The translations under genes were made by a program, and so were the position numbers. From contig CAIOLZ010000308.1 in the NCBI GenBank assembly GCA_903859265.1, positions 1-7,011 of the forward strand: 7,011 nucleotides of DNA, written 5' to 3'. Positions 1 to 6,249 of the stretch are shown piece by piece. Numbering within the stretch: the stretch's first letter is position 1; the number at the start of each line of letters is the position of its first letter. Under the pieces are notes generated by a model. It saw nothing but the letters and a program-made list of their open reading frames with translations. It was not told the origin of the DNA and made no database searches. The stretch comes from an uncultured beta proteobacterium. Lineage in GTDB: Bacteria > Pseudomonadota > Gammaproteobacteria > Burkholderiales > Burkholderiaceae_C.

Positions 1-161
1 CGCTTCAAGGTGCCCGTGATGGCGGCTTCAAACACTATCCCCTGCCGGGCGAAATATTGGCCCAGAGACACGCTCTGACGGTGGCCGAGTTCGCTGAGCT
101 GGTCGTAATTGTCGGCACCCAAAGAGGCCTGCCCGTGGCGTACCAGATACAAAGTTCCCAT
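1..161 (-). CDS. Histidine phosphatase family protein (N-terminal part, cut by window edge)
   Basis: Only the first 53 codons are inside the window; the gene continues past the left edge. The peptide begins MGTLYLVRHGQAS. The LVRHG signature at residues 6-10 is the hallmark of the histidine phosphatase (phosphoglycerate mutase-like) superfamily, with His9 as the residue that is phosphorylated during catalysis. It is followed by the usual YDQLSELGHRQS stretch, where the 'LS.LG..Q' pattern is also typical of the family. The protein is probably a small cytoplasmic phosphatase; its substrate cannot be told from this part. The ATG lies 22 nt after the stop of the PhzF-family gene on the same strand, so it is probably the fifth gene of the operon. 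No strong Shine-Dalgarno sequence is seen before the ATG. The family call is secure and the specific function is unknown. Confidence 0.88.
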   Translation of the reverse strand, partial: MGTLYLVRHGQASLGADNYDQLSELGHRQSVSLGQYFARQGIVFEAAITGTLK

Positions 162-183
162 GGGCTGGATTGGAACCCAATTT

Positions 184-1200
184 TCAGATCGTGACGTGAC
201 CGTCAATGCAGGTCACGCTGTCGCCGCCGACCCAGACCTGTCCGCTGGCGTCCTGCGAAAGGTGGATTCGGCCCTCACACCCCATCACTGTTCCTTGCGC
301 TGCCAGATATTGCCGGGGCGCCCGGCCGCTGCCCATCAGCCACTGCGCCATGCTGGCGTTGAAACTTCCGGTGACGGGGTCCTCCCCGACACCACGTGCA
401 TCGGCGTGGAAGAAAAAACGGATTTCCACATCCGGAGCTGGCGTCAATGGGGCGCTGCTTTTGAAAGCACGCGCCTCGCGATTGGAGCGCAAGATCAAAG
501 GGGATGCGCTGTGGTCTTCAGGCTGGGCCTGCGGCTCAAATGGCGCCACAGCGGCCAATCCGACGCCCGTCACGCCCAGCGCAGGCAAGGCTGCGGCCAG
601 TTTTGCCAAATCGGGTTGGAGCTGCAACACGGTGTCGCGGCGATCGACCAGAAGTCCGAAGTGTCTGGGGCCGTTGTCCAGAAACTGGGCTGCCAAAATT
701 TGATGCGACTGCAGCCCAAGCGCTTCGGTCAGCGTGCGAACCAGGCCTGCTTCAGAGGCCGCTGCCACGCCCTCCATGTTCTCGCAGGGCGTTCGATGTT
801 TCAGCGGCGGTGCCGCGAATGCCAGTCGATCGCCCGGCGCTGAGCGACTTCGGCGAATTTTTACCAGCCCGATCTGGCACTCTTGAATGATGACGTCCAT
901 GCCATCACTGGCCGCGCCCTGCGCCCGCAGCCAAGCGTGGCAGCTTCCCAAGGTCGGGTGACCGGCAAACGGCATTTCATAGGCGCTGGTGAAGATGCGC
1001 ACACGGTAGTGCGCTCCCGCGGCGGCCGCTTGGGGCGTTGGGGGTAGCAGGAAGGTGGTCTCGGACAGGTTGGTCCAGCGCGCAAAGCGCTGCATTTGTG
1101 CGTCACTCAAACCGGTGCCGTCCATCACGACGGCCAGGGCGTTGCCGAAGTAGGGTTTGGCAGTGAATACATCGACCTGTTGGAAGGCGCGGTTGTGCAT
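184..1200 (-). CDS. PhzF family isomerase-like protein
   Basis: This 338-residue protein belongs to the PhzF/DapF-fold family, whose founding member isomerises trans-2,3-dihydro-3-hydroxyanthranilate in phenazine synthesis; most homologues have unknown substrates. Numbered from the ATG at 1200, it opens with FQQVDVFT and GNALAVV. NLSETTFL follows, where Glu47 matches the catalytic acid of PhzF. EMPFAGHPTLGS lies at about 75-86, GEDPVTGS at about 272-279 in the C-terminal half, and GGDSV near 325. These are the conserved family blocks in the right order, so the protein is intact and probably catalytic. At 338 residues it is longer than the usual 260-300. The extra length seems to sit in two Pro/Ala/Ser-rich stretches, near 118-155 and 220-255. 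Two starts are possible: TTG at 1209, which overlaps the GST stop in TTGA, or ATG at 1200, which fits the family's N-terminus and is preferred. Neither has a clear ribosome binding site, so translation may be coupled to the GST gene. The nearby genes hold no phenazine synthesis enzymes, so a phenazine role is not supported. Confidence 0.93.
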   Translation of the reverse strand: MHNRAFQQVDVFTAKPYFGNALAVVMDGTGLSDAQMQRFARWTNLSETTFLLPPTPQAAAAGAHYRVRIFTSAYEMPFAGHPTLGSCHAWLRAQGAASDGMDVIIQECQIGLVKIRRSRSAPGDRLAFAAPPLKHRTPCENMEGVAAASEAGLVRTLTEALGLQSHQILAAQFLDNGPRHFGLLVDRRDTVLQLQPDLAKLAAALPALGVTGVGLAAVAPFEPQAQPEDHSASPLILRSNREARAFKSSAPLTPAPDVEIRFFFHADARGVGEDPVTGSFNASMAQWLMGSGRAPRQYLAAQGTVMGCEGRIHLSQDASGQVWVGGDSVTCIDGHVTI

Positions 1201-1205
1201 GGCGT

Positions 1206-1835
1206 TCAACCCAATGCCAGGTCCAGCACTCCGCGACTGGCCGGGCGGGCCTGCAGTGCCGTGTACCAGCGCTCAAGATGCGGCAACTCCGGGCGCGCCT
1301 GTGGCAAGCCGAACCAGCGGTGCATTTCGCAGCCCAGCGGGATGTCGGCCATGGTGAATGTGTCGCCTGTCAGATAGGCACGACTTTCAAGGTGCGCGTT
1401 CAACAGATGCAGCAGGGGTTCGGTCGCGGCGACGGATTTTGCGATGGCCTGCAGGTCGCGCTGCTCGGCCGGAGTCCGTATCCATTGGATAAATGCCGCG
1501 CCACCGGCTGGGTTAAAGGTGGTTTGCTGCCAGTCCATCCAGCGCTCTGCATCAAAGCGCTGCCTTAGATCGTTTGGGTACAAGGCAGTCGGTGCGTAGC
1601 GCGCGCACAGGTATCGCACGATCACATTGGACTCCCAGAGCACCCATTGCCCATCCTGCAAGGTAGGTACCAGTCCATTGGGATTCATGGCCCTGTATTG
1701 CGGTGTCTTTACCACCCCATAGGCCATGCCAGCGTCACTGCGGGTGAAGTTAATGCCGGTTTCCTGGGCCGCCCACACGACTTTGCGAACGTTCAGTGAG
1801 CTCATGCGCCCCCAGATATGCACTGTTTCGGACAT
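1206..1835 (-). CDS. Glutathione S-transferase family protein
   Basis: This 209-residue protein has the usual size and two-domain layout of a cytosolic bacterial GST. The N-terminal thioredoxin-like half runs to about residue 80. SSLNVRKV at 12-19 puts a Ser/Asn at the usual thiol-activating position. NPNGLVPTL at 51-59 contains the cis-proline (Pro57), and ESNVIVRYL at 68-76 contains the Glu-Ser pair that holds the gamma-glutamyl part of glutathione. The helical C-terminal half follows, with the FTMADIPLG capping box at about 160-168, where Asp164 is the conserved folding residue. The ATG at 1835 is preferred over a TTG 21 nt upstream because AGGAG (complement of 1843-1847) lies 7 nt before it. 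The gene starts 17 nt after the aminotransferase stop and ends within 5 nt of the PhzF-family ATG. A glutathione-conjugating, isomerising or reducing step in the operon's pathway is plausible. The actual substrate is unknown. Confidence 0.94.
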   Translation of the reverse strand: MSETVHIWGRMSSLNVRKVVWAAQETGINFTRSDAGMAYGVVKTPQYRAMNPNGLVPTLQDGQWVLWESNVIVRYLCARYAPTALYPNDLRQRFDAERWMDWQQTTFNPAGGAAFIQWIRTPAEQRDLQAIAKSVAATEPLLHLLNAHLESRAYLTGDTFTMADIPLGCEMHRWFGLPQARPELPHLERWYTALQARPASRGVLDLALG

Positions 1836-1852
1836 GATCGCGCTCCTGAATT

Positions 1853-3097
1853 TCAAACCTGATATTGCCGGATGGCTGCCGCAAGAGCGGCCACGCCGTG
1901 GTGAATTTCCTCCACACTTGGCGTGACAAAACTCAGGCGCATGCTGCGCAGGTCAGGCTGTCCGGCGAAAAAAGGCGCCCCCGGTACAAACGCTACCCCA
2001 TGTTGCACCGCGCGGGGCAACAAGTCCACCGCATTCATGCCGGCTGGAAGCCGCGCCCACAGGAACATGCCACCCGCAGGTGTGTTCCATGTCAGGTTGG
2101 ACTCGGGGTTTGTCTGTGCATCGGGGAAATGCTGTGCAAGTGCCTGCAGCATGGCATCACGCTGGGCTTTGTAGAGGCTGCGAATGGTGGGCACGTGGCG
2201 GTCGAGAAATCCGTCTTGCATCACCGCATGAATCAGGCGCTGGTTAAAGCCGGGACTGTGCAAATCGGCCGCCTGTTTGGCTTGCAGCAATTTGGGGAAG
2301 ACGGCCTTTGGGGCGACCAGGAAACCCATGCGCAAACCCGGCGCCAGTACTTTGGAGAATGAGCCCAAATAAATACCGCCGTCCGGATTGTGGGCGGTCA
2401 GTGGCGCTGGCGGCGCGTGGTCAAACCAAAGCTCGCCGTAGGGGTTGTCTTCCAGGATAGGCAGTCCGGTGCTTGCTGCTTGTGCGCTCACTTCGACGCG
2501 GCGCTGCTGCGTCATGCTGCGCCCAGTCGGGTTCTGGAAGTTGGGCAACACGTAAAGAAACCGTGCGTTCTCGGATTGGGTTGCCAAATCGTCAATCACA
2601 ATGCCCTGTTCATCACTTTGCACGCCCAATACCGTGGGCTCCATCGGCGTGAAAGCCATGACGGCACCCAGGTAGGTCGGTGACTCCACCAGCACTTTGC
2701 TGCCGGCATCGATCAGTACTTTTGCCACGAGGTCGAGTCCCTGCTGGGAACCGGTGGTGATCAGCACCTGGGAAGCTTCGACGTTCCAGTGCTGCCCCGC
2801 CGCACTGCTTTGCTGCTGCAATTGCTGTGCTACCAGTTCGCGCAGCGGTCCATAGCCTTCGCTGGCGGCGTACTGCAGCGCGCCGATGGGGTCGTCCTTG
2901 AGCACCTTGGCGCAGGCTGCTTCGAATTCGGCCACGGGGAAGGCTTTGCTCGAAGGCAGGCCGCCCGCAAAACTGATGGTGCCGGGTTTTTCCGTGAGCT
3001 TGAGGATCTCGCGAATCACCGACGGATTCATTTTTGCGGCGCGGGCCGCCAGCGTCCAGTGCGTGGTGTGGGGGGTGCGGTGGTCTGCGTCGCTCAT
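1853..3097 (-). CDS. PLP-dependent aminotransferase, fold type I (2-aminoadipate/kynurenine aminotransferase-like)
   Basis: This intact 414-residue class I/II aminotransferase transfers an amino group between an amino acid and a 2-oxo acid using pyridoxal phosphate, in the cytoplasm. Visible landmarks: MNPSVIREILKL and ISFAGGLPSS near the N-terminus (the GGLPS substrate loop), TTGSQQGLDL at 114-123 (phosphate cup), and NPTG at 189-192 with the PLP-contacting Asn. Further on are EDNPY at 216-220 with Asp217 for the pyridine nitrogen, SFSKVLAPGLRMGF at 246-259 with Lys249 as the Schiff-base lysine and Arg256, and MRLSF with Arg387 for the substrate carboxylate. This pattern is that of the LysN/KAT/AlaT-like subgroup, often annotated as aromatic, 2-aminoadipate or branched-chain aminotransferase. 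The specificity cannot be decided by eye. The ATG is supported by AGGAGA (complement of 3104-3109) 6 nt upstream. It is the second gene of the presumed operon and also shares a fold with the effector domain of the divergent MocR regulator. Confidence 0.96.
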   Translation of the reverse strand: MSDADHRTPHTTHWTLAARAAKMNPSVIREILKLTEKPGTISFAGGLPSSKAFPVAEFEAACAKVLKDDPIGALQYAASEGYGPLRELVAQQLQQQSSAAGQHWNVEASQVLITTGSQQGLDLVAKVLIDAGSKVLVESPTYLGAVMAFTPMEPTVLGVQSDEQGIVIDDLATQSENARFLYVLPNFQNPTGRSMTQQRRVEVSAQAASTGLPILEDNPYGELWFDHAPPAPLTAHNPDGGIYLGSFSKVLAPGLRMGFLVAPKAVFPKLLQAKQAADLHSPGFNQRLIHAVMQDGFLDRHVPTIRSLYKAQRDAMLQALAQHFPDAQTNPESNLTWNTPAGGMFLWARLPAGMNAVDLLPRAVQHGVAFVPGAPFFAGQPDLRSMRLSFVTPSVEEIHHGVAALAAAIRQYQV

Positions 3098-3267
3098 AAA
3101 TTTTCTCCTGTGTGCGGTGCTGTTCTGTCGTTGGGGGTGATGGGGGAAAAGGCGCTATCGCTGTGGGATCGGATCACTTCGGAAATAACGATGTGAAAGC
3201 CTTTGTACCAAAGCTGGTAGTTGCGCTTGGCTTCCTGATAGTTGCGTCGAGCCCCAGGAAGCGCTCG
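3098..3267 (-). other. 170-nt gap between transporter and aminotransferase, with repeats and an open in-frame extension
   Basis: This is the only sizeable gap inside the presumed operon. In the transporter's own frame, reading on after its TGA (3268-3270), there is no further stop for 57 codons, until a TGA at 3094-3096 that overlaps the aminotransferase ATG as ATGA. The virtual peptide is RALPGARRNYQEAKRNYQLW and onward; it has no ATG, GTG or TTG at its beginning. The gap also holds a direct repeat, CTGATAGTTGCG (3235-3246) and CTGGTAGTTGCG (3214-3225), 21 nt apart. A short inverted repeat TACCA-AAGC-TGGTA lies at 3206-3219. No intrinsic terminator with a T-run and no convincing promoter was seen. 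It may be an internal regulatory region, or the remnant of a longer coding region. Confidence 0.4.
3214..3246. repeat. Imperfect direct repeat CTGRTAGTTGCG x2, 21-nt period
   Basis: The two copies match at 11 of 12 positions, at 3214-3225 and 3235-3246. The 21-nt period is about two turns of B-DNA, which is the usual spacing for paired sites of a regulator bound on one face. It is also exactly seven codons, so in the transporter frame it reads RNYQ twice. Both a binding site and a relic of coding sequence fit the observation. Confidence 0.4.
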
Positions 3268-4221
3268 TCATGGCTTGGCTCCGTGAAGCGCGGGCGCAAC
3301 GCTGGTAAGTGCCGGCGTTGCCGCCAGCCGTTTGCCGACAAATACGATAGTCACCACAGCCAGCGCAAAGCCCAGTGTCATCACTTCCAGCGGCTCGCCC
3401 AGCAGGGGCATGGCCGCCAGAATGCTGAAAAACGGTTGCAGCAACTGCGTCTGGCTCACCTTGAGCGCGCCGCCAATGGCCAGCCCGCGGTACCAGGCAA
3501 AAAAACCGGCCCACATGGAGAACGTGCCCACATAGGCAAGCGCCATCCATGCGCTGGCGTTGACCGGGTGCGCCGGCCAGTTGAGCAGTGCGCCCGGCAC
3601 CGTCAACGGCAGCGCCATGACGCACACCCAACAAATCACGCGCTCGGCGCCAAGCTGCGGCGTAAGCTGCGCGCCGTAAACATAGCCAAAGGCCGCCGCA
3701 ATGACTGCACCGAGCAGCAGCAAGTCAGCCCACTCCAGACCAAAGCCCTGGCCATGCTGATAAGCGCGTACCAGCGAGAACGCCATCACCAGCACTGCGC
3801 CCAGCCCCGCACACACCCAGAAGCCCAGCCGCGCGCGCTGGTGCAAAACCCAGGCCGACATGGCCGCTGTCGCCAATGGCAGCAGGGCGGTAAATACGGC
3901 TGCATGACCGCTGGTGACATGGCGCAGCGCAAATCCCAGCAGCAGCGGAAAAAAGATGGCGTTGCCCAGCATGGCCATGAAAAGCGGTTTGCGTTGCGAG
4001 GGCGTGGGCCGGGGCGAGCGGGTAACCAGCAGGAACACAATCGATAGCGCACCCGCCAAAACGGCGCGCCCGAAAGTGATGAACCAGGCTGACATTTGCG
4101 GCGCTTCCACCGTGCCAGTGGCCAGGCGCGTCATGGGCAGCGTGACCGCAAATGTGGCCACGCCCAACACGCCCAACCACATTCCAAGGGTTTCGCGGCG
4201 GTGTTGGGCAGTGGCAATCAT
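3268..4221 (-). CDS. EamA/DMT-superfamily transporter (10 TM)
   Basis: This 317-residue, very hydrophobic inner-membrane protein has about ten predicted helices, near 13-33, 45-66, 80-98, 103-125, 132-150, 163-183, 193-213, 222-242, 254-274 and 280-297. That is the duplicated 5+5 EamA architecture of drug/metabolite exporters such as RhaT/YdcZ/RarD relatives. Typical pieces are visible: 'FGRAVLAG' in helix 2 with an Arg after a Gly, 'TALLPLATAA' in helix 4, and 'QLLQPFFSILAAMPLLGEPL' at about 259-278, which matches the 'P..a.l.a...lgE' motif ending the second repeat. The ATG at 4221 is chosen. Extending the frame upstream to 4422 would add 67 non-hydrophobic, Cys/Arg-rich residues running into the divergent regulator gene, so that extension is rejected. 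Its ribosome binding site is weak. Being first in the operon and divergent to a MocR regulator suggests export or import of the amino compound handled by the downstream enzymes. The substrate is unknown. Confidence 0.93.
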   Translation of the reverse strand: MIATAQHRRETLGMWLGVLGVATFAVTLPMTRLATGTVEAPQMSAWFITFGRAVLAGALSIVFLLVTRSPRPTPSQRKPLFMAMLGNAIFFPLLLGFALRHVTSGHAAVFTALLPLATAAMSAWVLHQRARLGFWVCAGLGAVLVMAFSLVRAYQHGQGFGLEWADLLLLGAVIAAAFGYVYGAQLTPQLGAERVICWVCVMALPLTVPGALLNWPAHPVNASAWMALAYVGTFSMWAGFFAWYRGLAIGGALKVSQTQLLQPFFSILAAMPLLGEPLEVMTLGFALAVVTIVFVGKRLAATPALTSVAPALHGAKP

Positions 4222-4258
4222 GGGCTTGACTTTATCGCCAATAGCAGCACACTTGCAG

Positions 4259-4289
4259 TACAGATTTTGGTGACATTTATGAATCTGTA
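4259..4289. promoter_or_regulatory. Perfect 8-bp inverted repeat, candidate MocR operator
   Basis: TACAGATT at 4259-4266 and AATCTGTA at 4282-4289 are exact reverse complements, with 15 nt between them and 23 nt from centre to centre. The repeat sits in the AT-rich core of the divergent promoter region and overlaps the best -35/-10 pair for the regulator gene. Dimeric MocR proteins bind paired sites in such regions, so this is the most likely operator for autoregulation and for control of the transporter operon. That role is inferred from position and symmetry. Confidence 0.55.
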
Positions 4290-4346
4290 TTGTTCTCCCT
4301 GGCTGCACACGCAGGCTGCCGCGGGAAGCAAGCGCAGGTCCACAAC

Positions 4347-4350
4347 GGAG
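4347..4350 (+). promoter_or_regulatory. Ribosome binding site of the MocR-type regulator
   Basis: GGAG followed by AAG lies 7 nt before the ATG at 4358. It supports that start over the second ATG two codons downstream. Confidence 0.65.
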
Positions 4351-4357
4351 AAGATTT

Positions 4358-5791
4358 ATGCTGATGAAGAGCAGCGCCCAAACGCTTGCCGAGCAGTTGG
4401 CGACCCGGTTCGCGCATCGCATTCGCGACCGGCTGCTGGCACCGGGTGCCCGCCTGCCCTCGGTGCGCCAGTGTGCCCAGCAACAGGGGGTCAGCCCCTC
4501 TACCGTTGTCGGGGCCTATGACCAGTTGCTTGCGCAGGGGCTGGTGGAGGCGCGCAAGAACCGGGGGTTTTTTGTTCGGGAGAGCGCTGTTACGCCGGGA
4601 CGTTCTGCGCCACCTGCGAGCGCGGATGTTCAAGCGGGCACCAGCGTGGCTTCTTCCCAACCCGGTGGACACCGCGCACCCCTGAATGCCACGGCCTTGA
4701 TTCGGGGCATGTTCGACGGCATCAGTGACAAGCCACAGCCCGGACTCGGTGTGCTGCCCCCCTCCTGGCTGGAAAATGCCTTTTTGACCACCGCAGTGCG
4801 CCGCAGCTGCAGCGCGGAAACGCTCAACAGTATTTCACTGCAGTACGGTGAACCGCTGGGCGACGCTGCGCTGCGCCGAGCTTTGGCGACCAAACTGGCC
4901 AGTATTTCGGTGCATGCAGCGCCTTCTCAGATCATGACCACTGTGGGTGCCACCCACGCGCTCGATATCGTCAGCCGCACTTTGCTGCGGGCTGGCGACT
5001 ACGTGATGGTGGAGGAGCCTGGATGGGCGATTGAATTTGCCCGGCTCGATGCCCTGGGCATGCGCATCTTGCCGGTGCCAAGGCGTGCCGAGGGACCCGA
5101 TCTGGACGTCATGGCACGTTACTGTGAAGCCCACCGCCCCAAGCTGTTTGTGAGCGTTAGCGTGTACCACAATCCGACCGGCTATTGCATCAGTCCCGCC
5201 AGCGCTTACCAGGTTCTGCAGCTTGCCAACCGGAACGATTTCCATGTGGTGGAGGACGATACGTACAGCCACTTTGCACCGGCCCATTCGATACGCCTGT
5301 GTGCGCTCGATGGCTTGCAGCGCACTATTTATGTGGGCGGATTTGCCAAAGTGCTGGCGCCCAACTGGCGTGTGGGCTATCTGGCGGCGCCACCCGGTTT
5401 GGTAGAACGTTTACTCGACACCAAGCTGCTTTCCACGTTGACAACGCCTGCGCTGCTGGAGCGGGCGCTGGCATGGTGCATTGACCAGGGCCAACTGCGC
5501 CGCCACGCCGAGCGCATACGCTCGCGTCTGGACGCTGCCCGCAACCGCAGCGTCAAACTCGCATTGGCCCACGGCTGCACGTTTGCGGCAGAGCCTGTGG
5601 GACTCTTCGGCTGGGTTGAAACCGGCACCGATACCGATGCGCTGTCGCAGCGCATGCTCGACGAAGGTTACTTGTTGGCTCCTGGTGCACTGTTCCATGC
5701 AGAGCGAACGCCCAGCAGCCTGATGCGCATCAACTTCGCAACCACGCAGGAGCCCCACTTCTGGGACACCCTGCAGCGGCTTCGGGCCTAG
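4358..5791 (+). CDS. MocR/PdxR family transcriptional regulator (GntR-type wHTH + aminotransferase-like domain)
   Basis: This intact 477-residue protein has the standard MocR length and layout. Residues 5-75 form the GntR-type winged helix: LAEQLATRFAHRIRDRLLAPG, then RLPSVRQCA, then GVSPSTVVGAYDQLLAQGLVEA (recognition helix), then the wing RGFFV. A Pro/Ala/Ser-rich linker covers about 76-110. The fold-type I aminotransferase-like effector domain fills the rest: TTVGATHALDIV at 194-205, YHNPTG at 270-275, EDDTYSHF at 299-306, GGFAKVLAPNWRVGY at 327-341 with Lys331 as the PLP lysine and Arg338, and MRINF with Arg457. Because Lys331, the NPTG Asn and both arginines are kept, it should bind PLP and may form an aldimine with an amino effector, as GabR does. 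It is divergent from the transporter operon, which it probably controls along with itself through the inverted repeat at 4259-4289. A PdxR role in vitamin B6 control is less likely because no pdxST-type gene is present. Confidence 0.95.
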   Translation: MLMKSSAQTLAEQLATRFAHRIRDRLLAPGARLPSVRQCAQQQGVSPSTVVGAYDQLLAQGLVEARKNRGFFVRESAVTPGRSAPPASADVQAGTSVASSQPGGHRAPLNATALIRGMFDGISDKPQPGLGVLPPSWLENAFLTTAVRRSCSAETLNSISLQYGEPLGDAALRRALATKLASISVHAAPSQIMTTVGATHALDIVSRTLLRAGDYVMVEEPGWAIEFARLDALGMRILPVPRRAEGPDLDVMARYCEAHRPKLFVSVSVYHNPTGYCISPASAYQVLQLANRNDFHVVEDDTYSHFAPAHSIRLCALDGLQRTIYVGGFAKVLAPNWRVGYLAAPPGLVERLLDTKLLSTLTTPALLERALAWCIDQGQLRRHAERIRSRLDAARNRSVKLALAHGCTFAAEPVGLFGWVETGTDTDALSQRMLDEGYLLAPGALFHAERTPSSLMRINFATTQEPHFWDTLQRLRA

Positions 5792-6216
5792 ACCAGGGTA
5801 ATCGTTACTTCAATATTGCCGCGTGTGGCATTGGAGTACGGGCAAACCTGGTGGGCCTTGTCGATCAGCGCTTGTGCGGCGGCGCGGTCCATACCGGGCA
5901 CGCTGACGGCGAGTTGCACTTCAATGCCAAAGCCTTGCGGGATCTGGCCAATGCCCACGGTGGCCGCGATGCTGGTATTGGCGGGTATGGCGATTTTTTC
6001 GGTGCCGGCAACAAACTTCATGGCGCCGATAAAGCAGGCGCTGTAGCCGGCGGCAAACAATTGCTCGGGGTTGACGCCGCCGCCCGCGCCGCCCATTTCC
6101 TTGGGTACGGCCAGTTTCACATCGAGCGACCCATCGGACGTGCGGCTGGTGCCGTCGCGTCCGCCGGTTGACGTAGCGTGGGCTTGGTAGAGAACTTTTT
6201 CAACTTTGTTGACCAT
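5788..6216 (-). CDS. ohr: Organic hydroperoxide resistance protein Ohr (OsmC/Ohr family)
   Basis: Ohr is a cytoplasmic thiol-dependent peroxidase that reduces organic and fatty-acid hydroperoxides using lipoyl-protein reductants. The 142-residue protein has the standard length. It opens MVNKVEKVLYQAHATSTGGR with the conserved Arg20 and has NPEQLFAAGYSACF with Glu51 and the peroxidatic Cys61. The resolving Cys125 lies in HQVCPYSNATRGN; this CPYSNATRGN ending separates Ohr from OsmC. All catalytic residues are in place. The ATG at 6216 is preferred over an in-frame TTG 15 nt upstream (6231) because it gives the family's MxNKxEKVLY-like beginning; only a weak GAAAG precedes it. It lies 78 nt after the ohrR stop on the same strand. 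At its 3' end its TAG (complement of 5788-5790) overlaps the TAG of the convergent MocR gene by sharing CTAG. Confidence 0.97.
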   Translation of the reverse strand: MVNKVEKVLYQAHATSTGGRDGTSRTSDGSLDVKLAVPKEMGGAGGGVNPEQLFAAGYSACFIGAMKFVAGTEKIAIPANTSIAATVGIGQIPQGFGIEVQLAVSVPGMDRAAAQALIDKAHQVCPYSNATRGNIEVTITLV

Positions 6217-6229
6217 GGTGCTGACTTTC

Positions 6230-6249
6230 AAAAAATGCCGGCTGGCGGC
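6230..6249 (-). terminator. Weak hairpin plus T-run between ohrR and ohr
   Basis: Read on the minus strand, GCCG-CCAGC-CGGC (6249 down to 6237) is followed by A and six T (6236-6230). The stem is only 4 bp, so this is at best a leaky terminator or attenuator after ohrR. It sits just before the ohr start, in the 78-nt gap, and could lower read-through from ohrR. No separate ohr promoter is obvious in the gap. Confidence 0.25.

Larger units (their letters stand above)
4222..4357. promoter_or_regulatory. Divergent promoter region between the transporter and MocR genes
   Basis: These 136 nt must carry the start signals for both the leftward operon and the rightward regulator. The core (about 4250-4300) is AT-richer than its surroundings. 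On the plus strand, TTGCAG (4254-4259) with TATGAA (4278-4283) at 18-nt spacing is a tolerable sigma-70 promoter for the regulator and lies across the inverted repeat. On the minus strand only weak matches were seen. No riboswitch or terminator is recognisable. Confidence 0.6.

Noticed and set aside
109..843. 244-codon open frame on the plus strand
   Set aside because: It lies antisense to the PhzF-family gene and the histidine phosphatase start. Its translation is rich in Arg/Gln/His/Cys with no recognisable motif, as expected for a shadow frame in GC-rich DNA.
184..1200. Phenazine biosynthesis
   Set aside because: Only a PhzF-family protein is present. No phzA/B, D, E or G-like gene is nearby, and PhzF homologues are widespread in non-producers.
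3155..3634. 159-codon minus-strand frame overlapping the transporter 3' end
   Set aside because: It is mostly a +1 shadow of the transporter, and no family motif is visible. Its last 38 codons, from an ATG near 3271, were considered as a small gene, but they have no ribosome binding site.
3112..4047. 311-codon open frame on the plus strand
   Set aside because: It is antisense to the transporter. The translation is an Arg/Gln/His-rich low-complexity sequence, typical of the complement of a hydrophobic membrane protein gene.
4222..4422. N-terminal extension of the transporter to 384 residues
   Set aside because: The extra 67 residues have no transporter features, overlap the divergent MocR gene and its ribosome binding site, and would swallow the whole promoter region.
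4358..5791. Regulator as PdxR controlling vitamin B6 synthesis
   Set aside because: No pdxS/pdxT or other B6 gene is adjacent; the divergent gene is a transporter.
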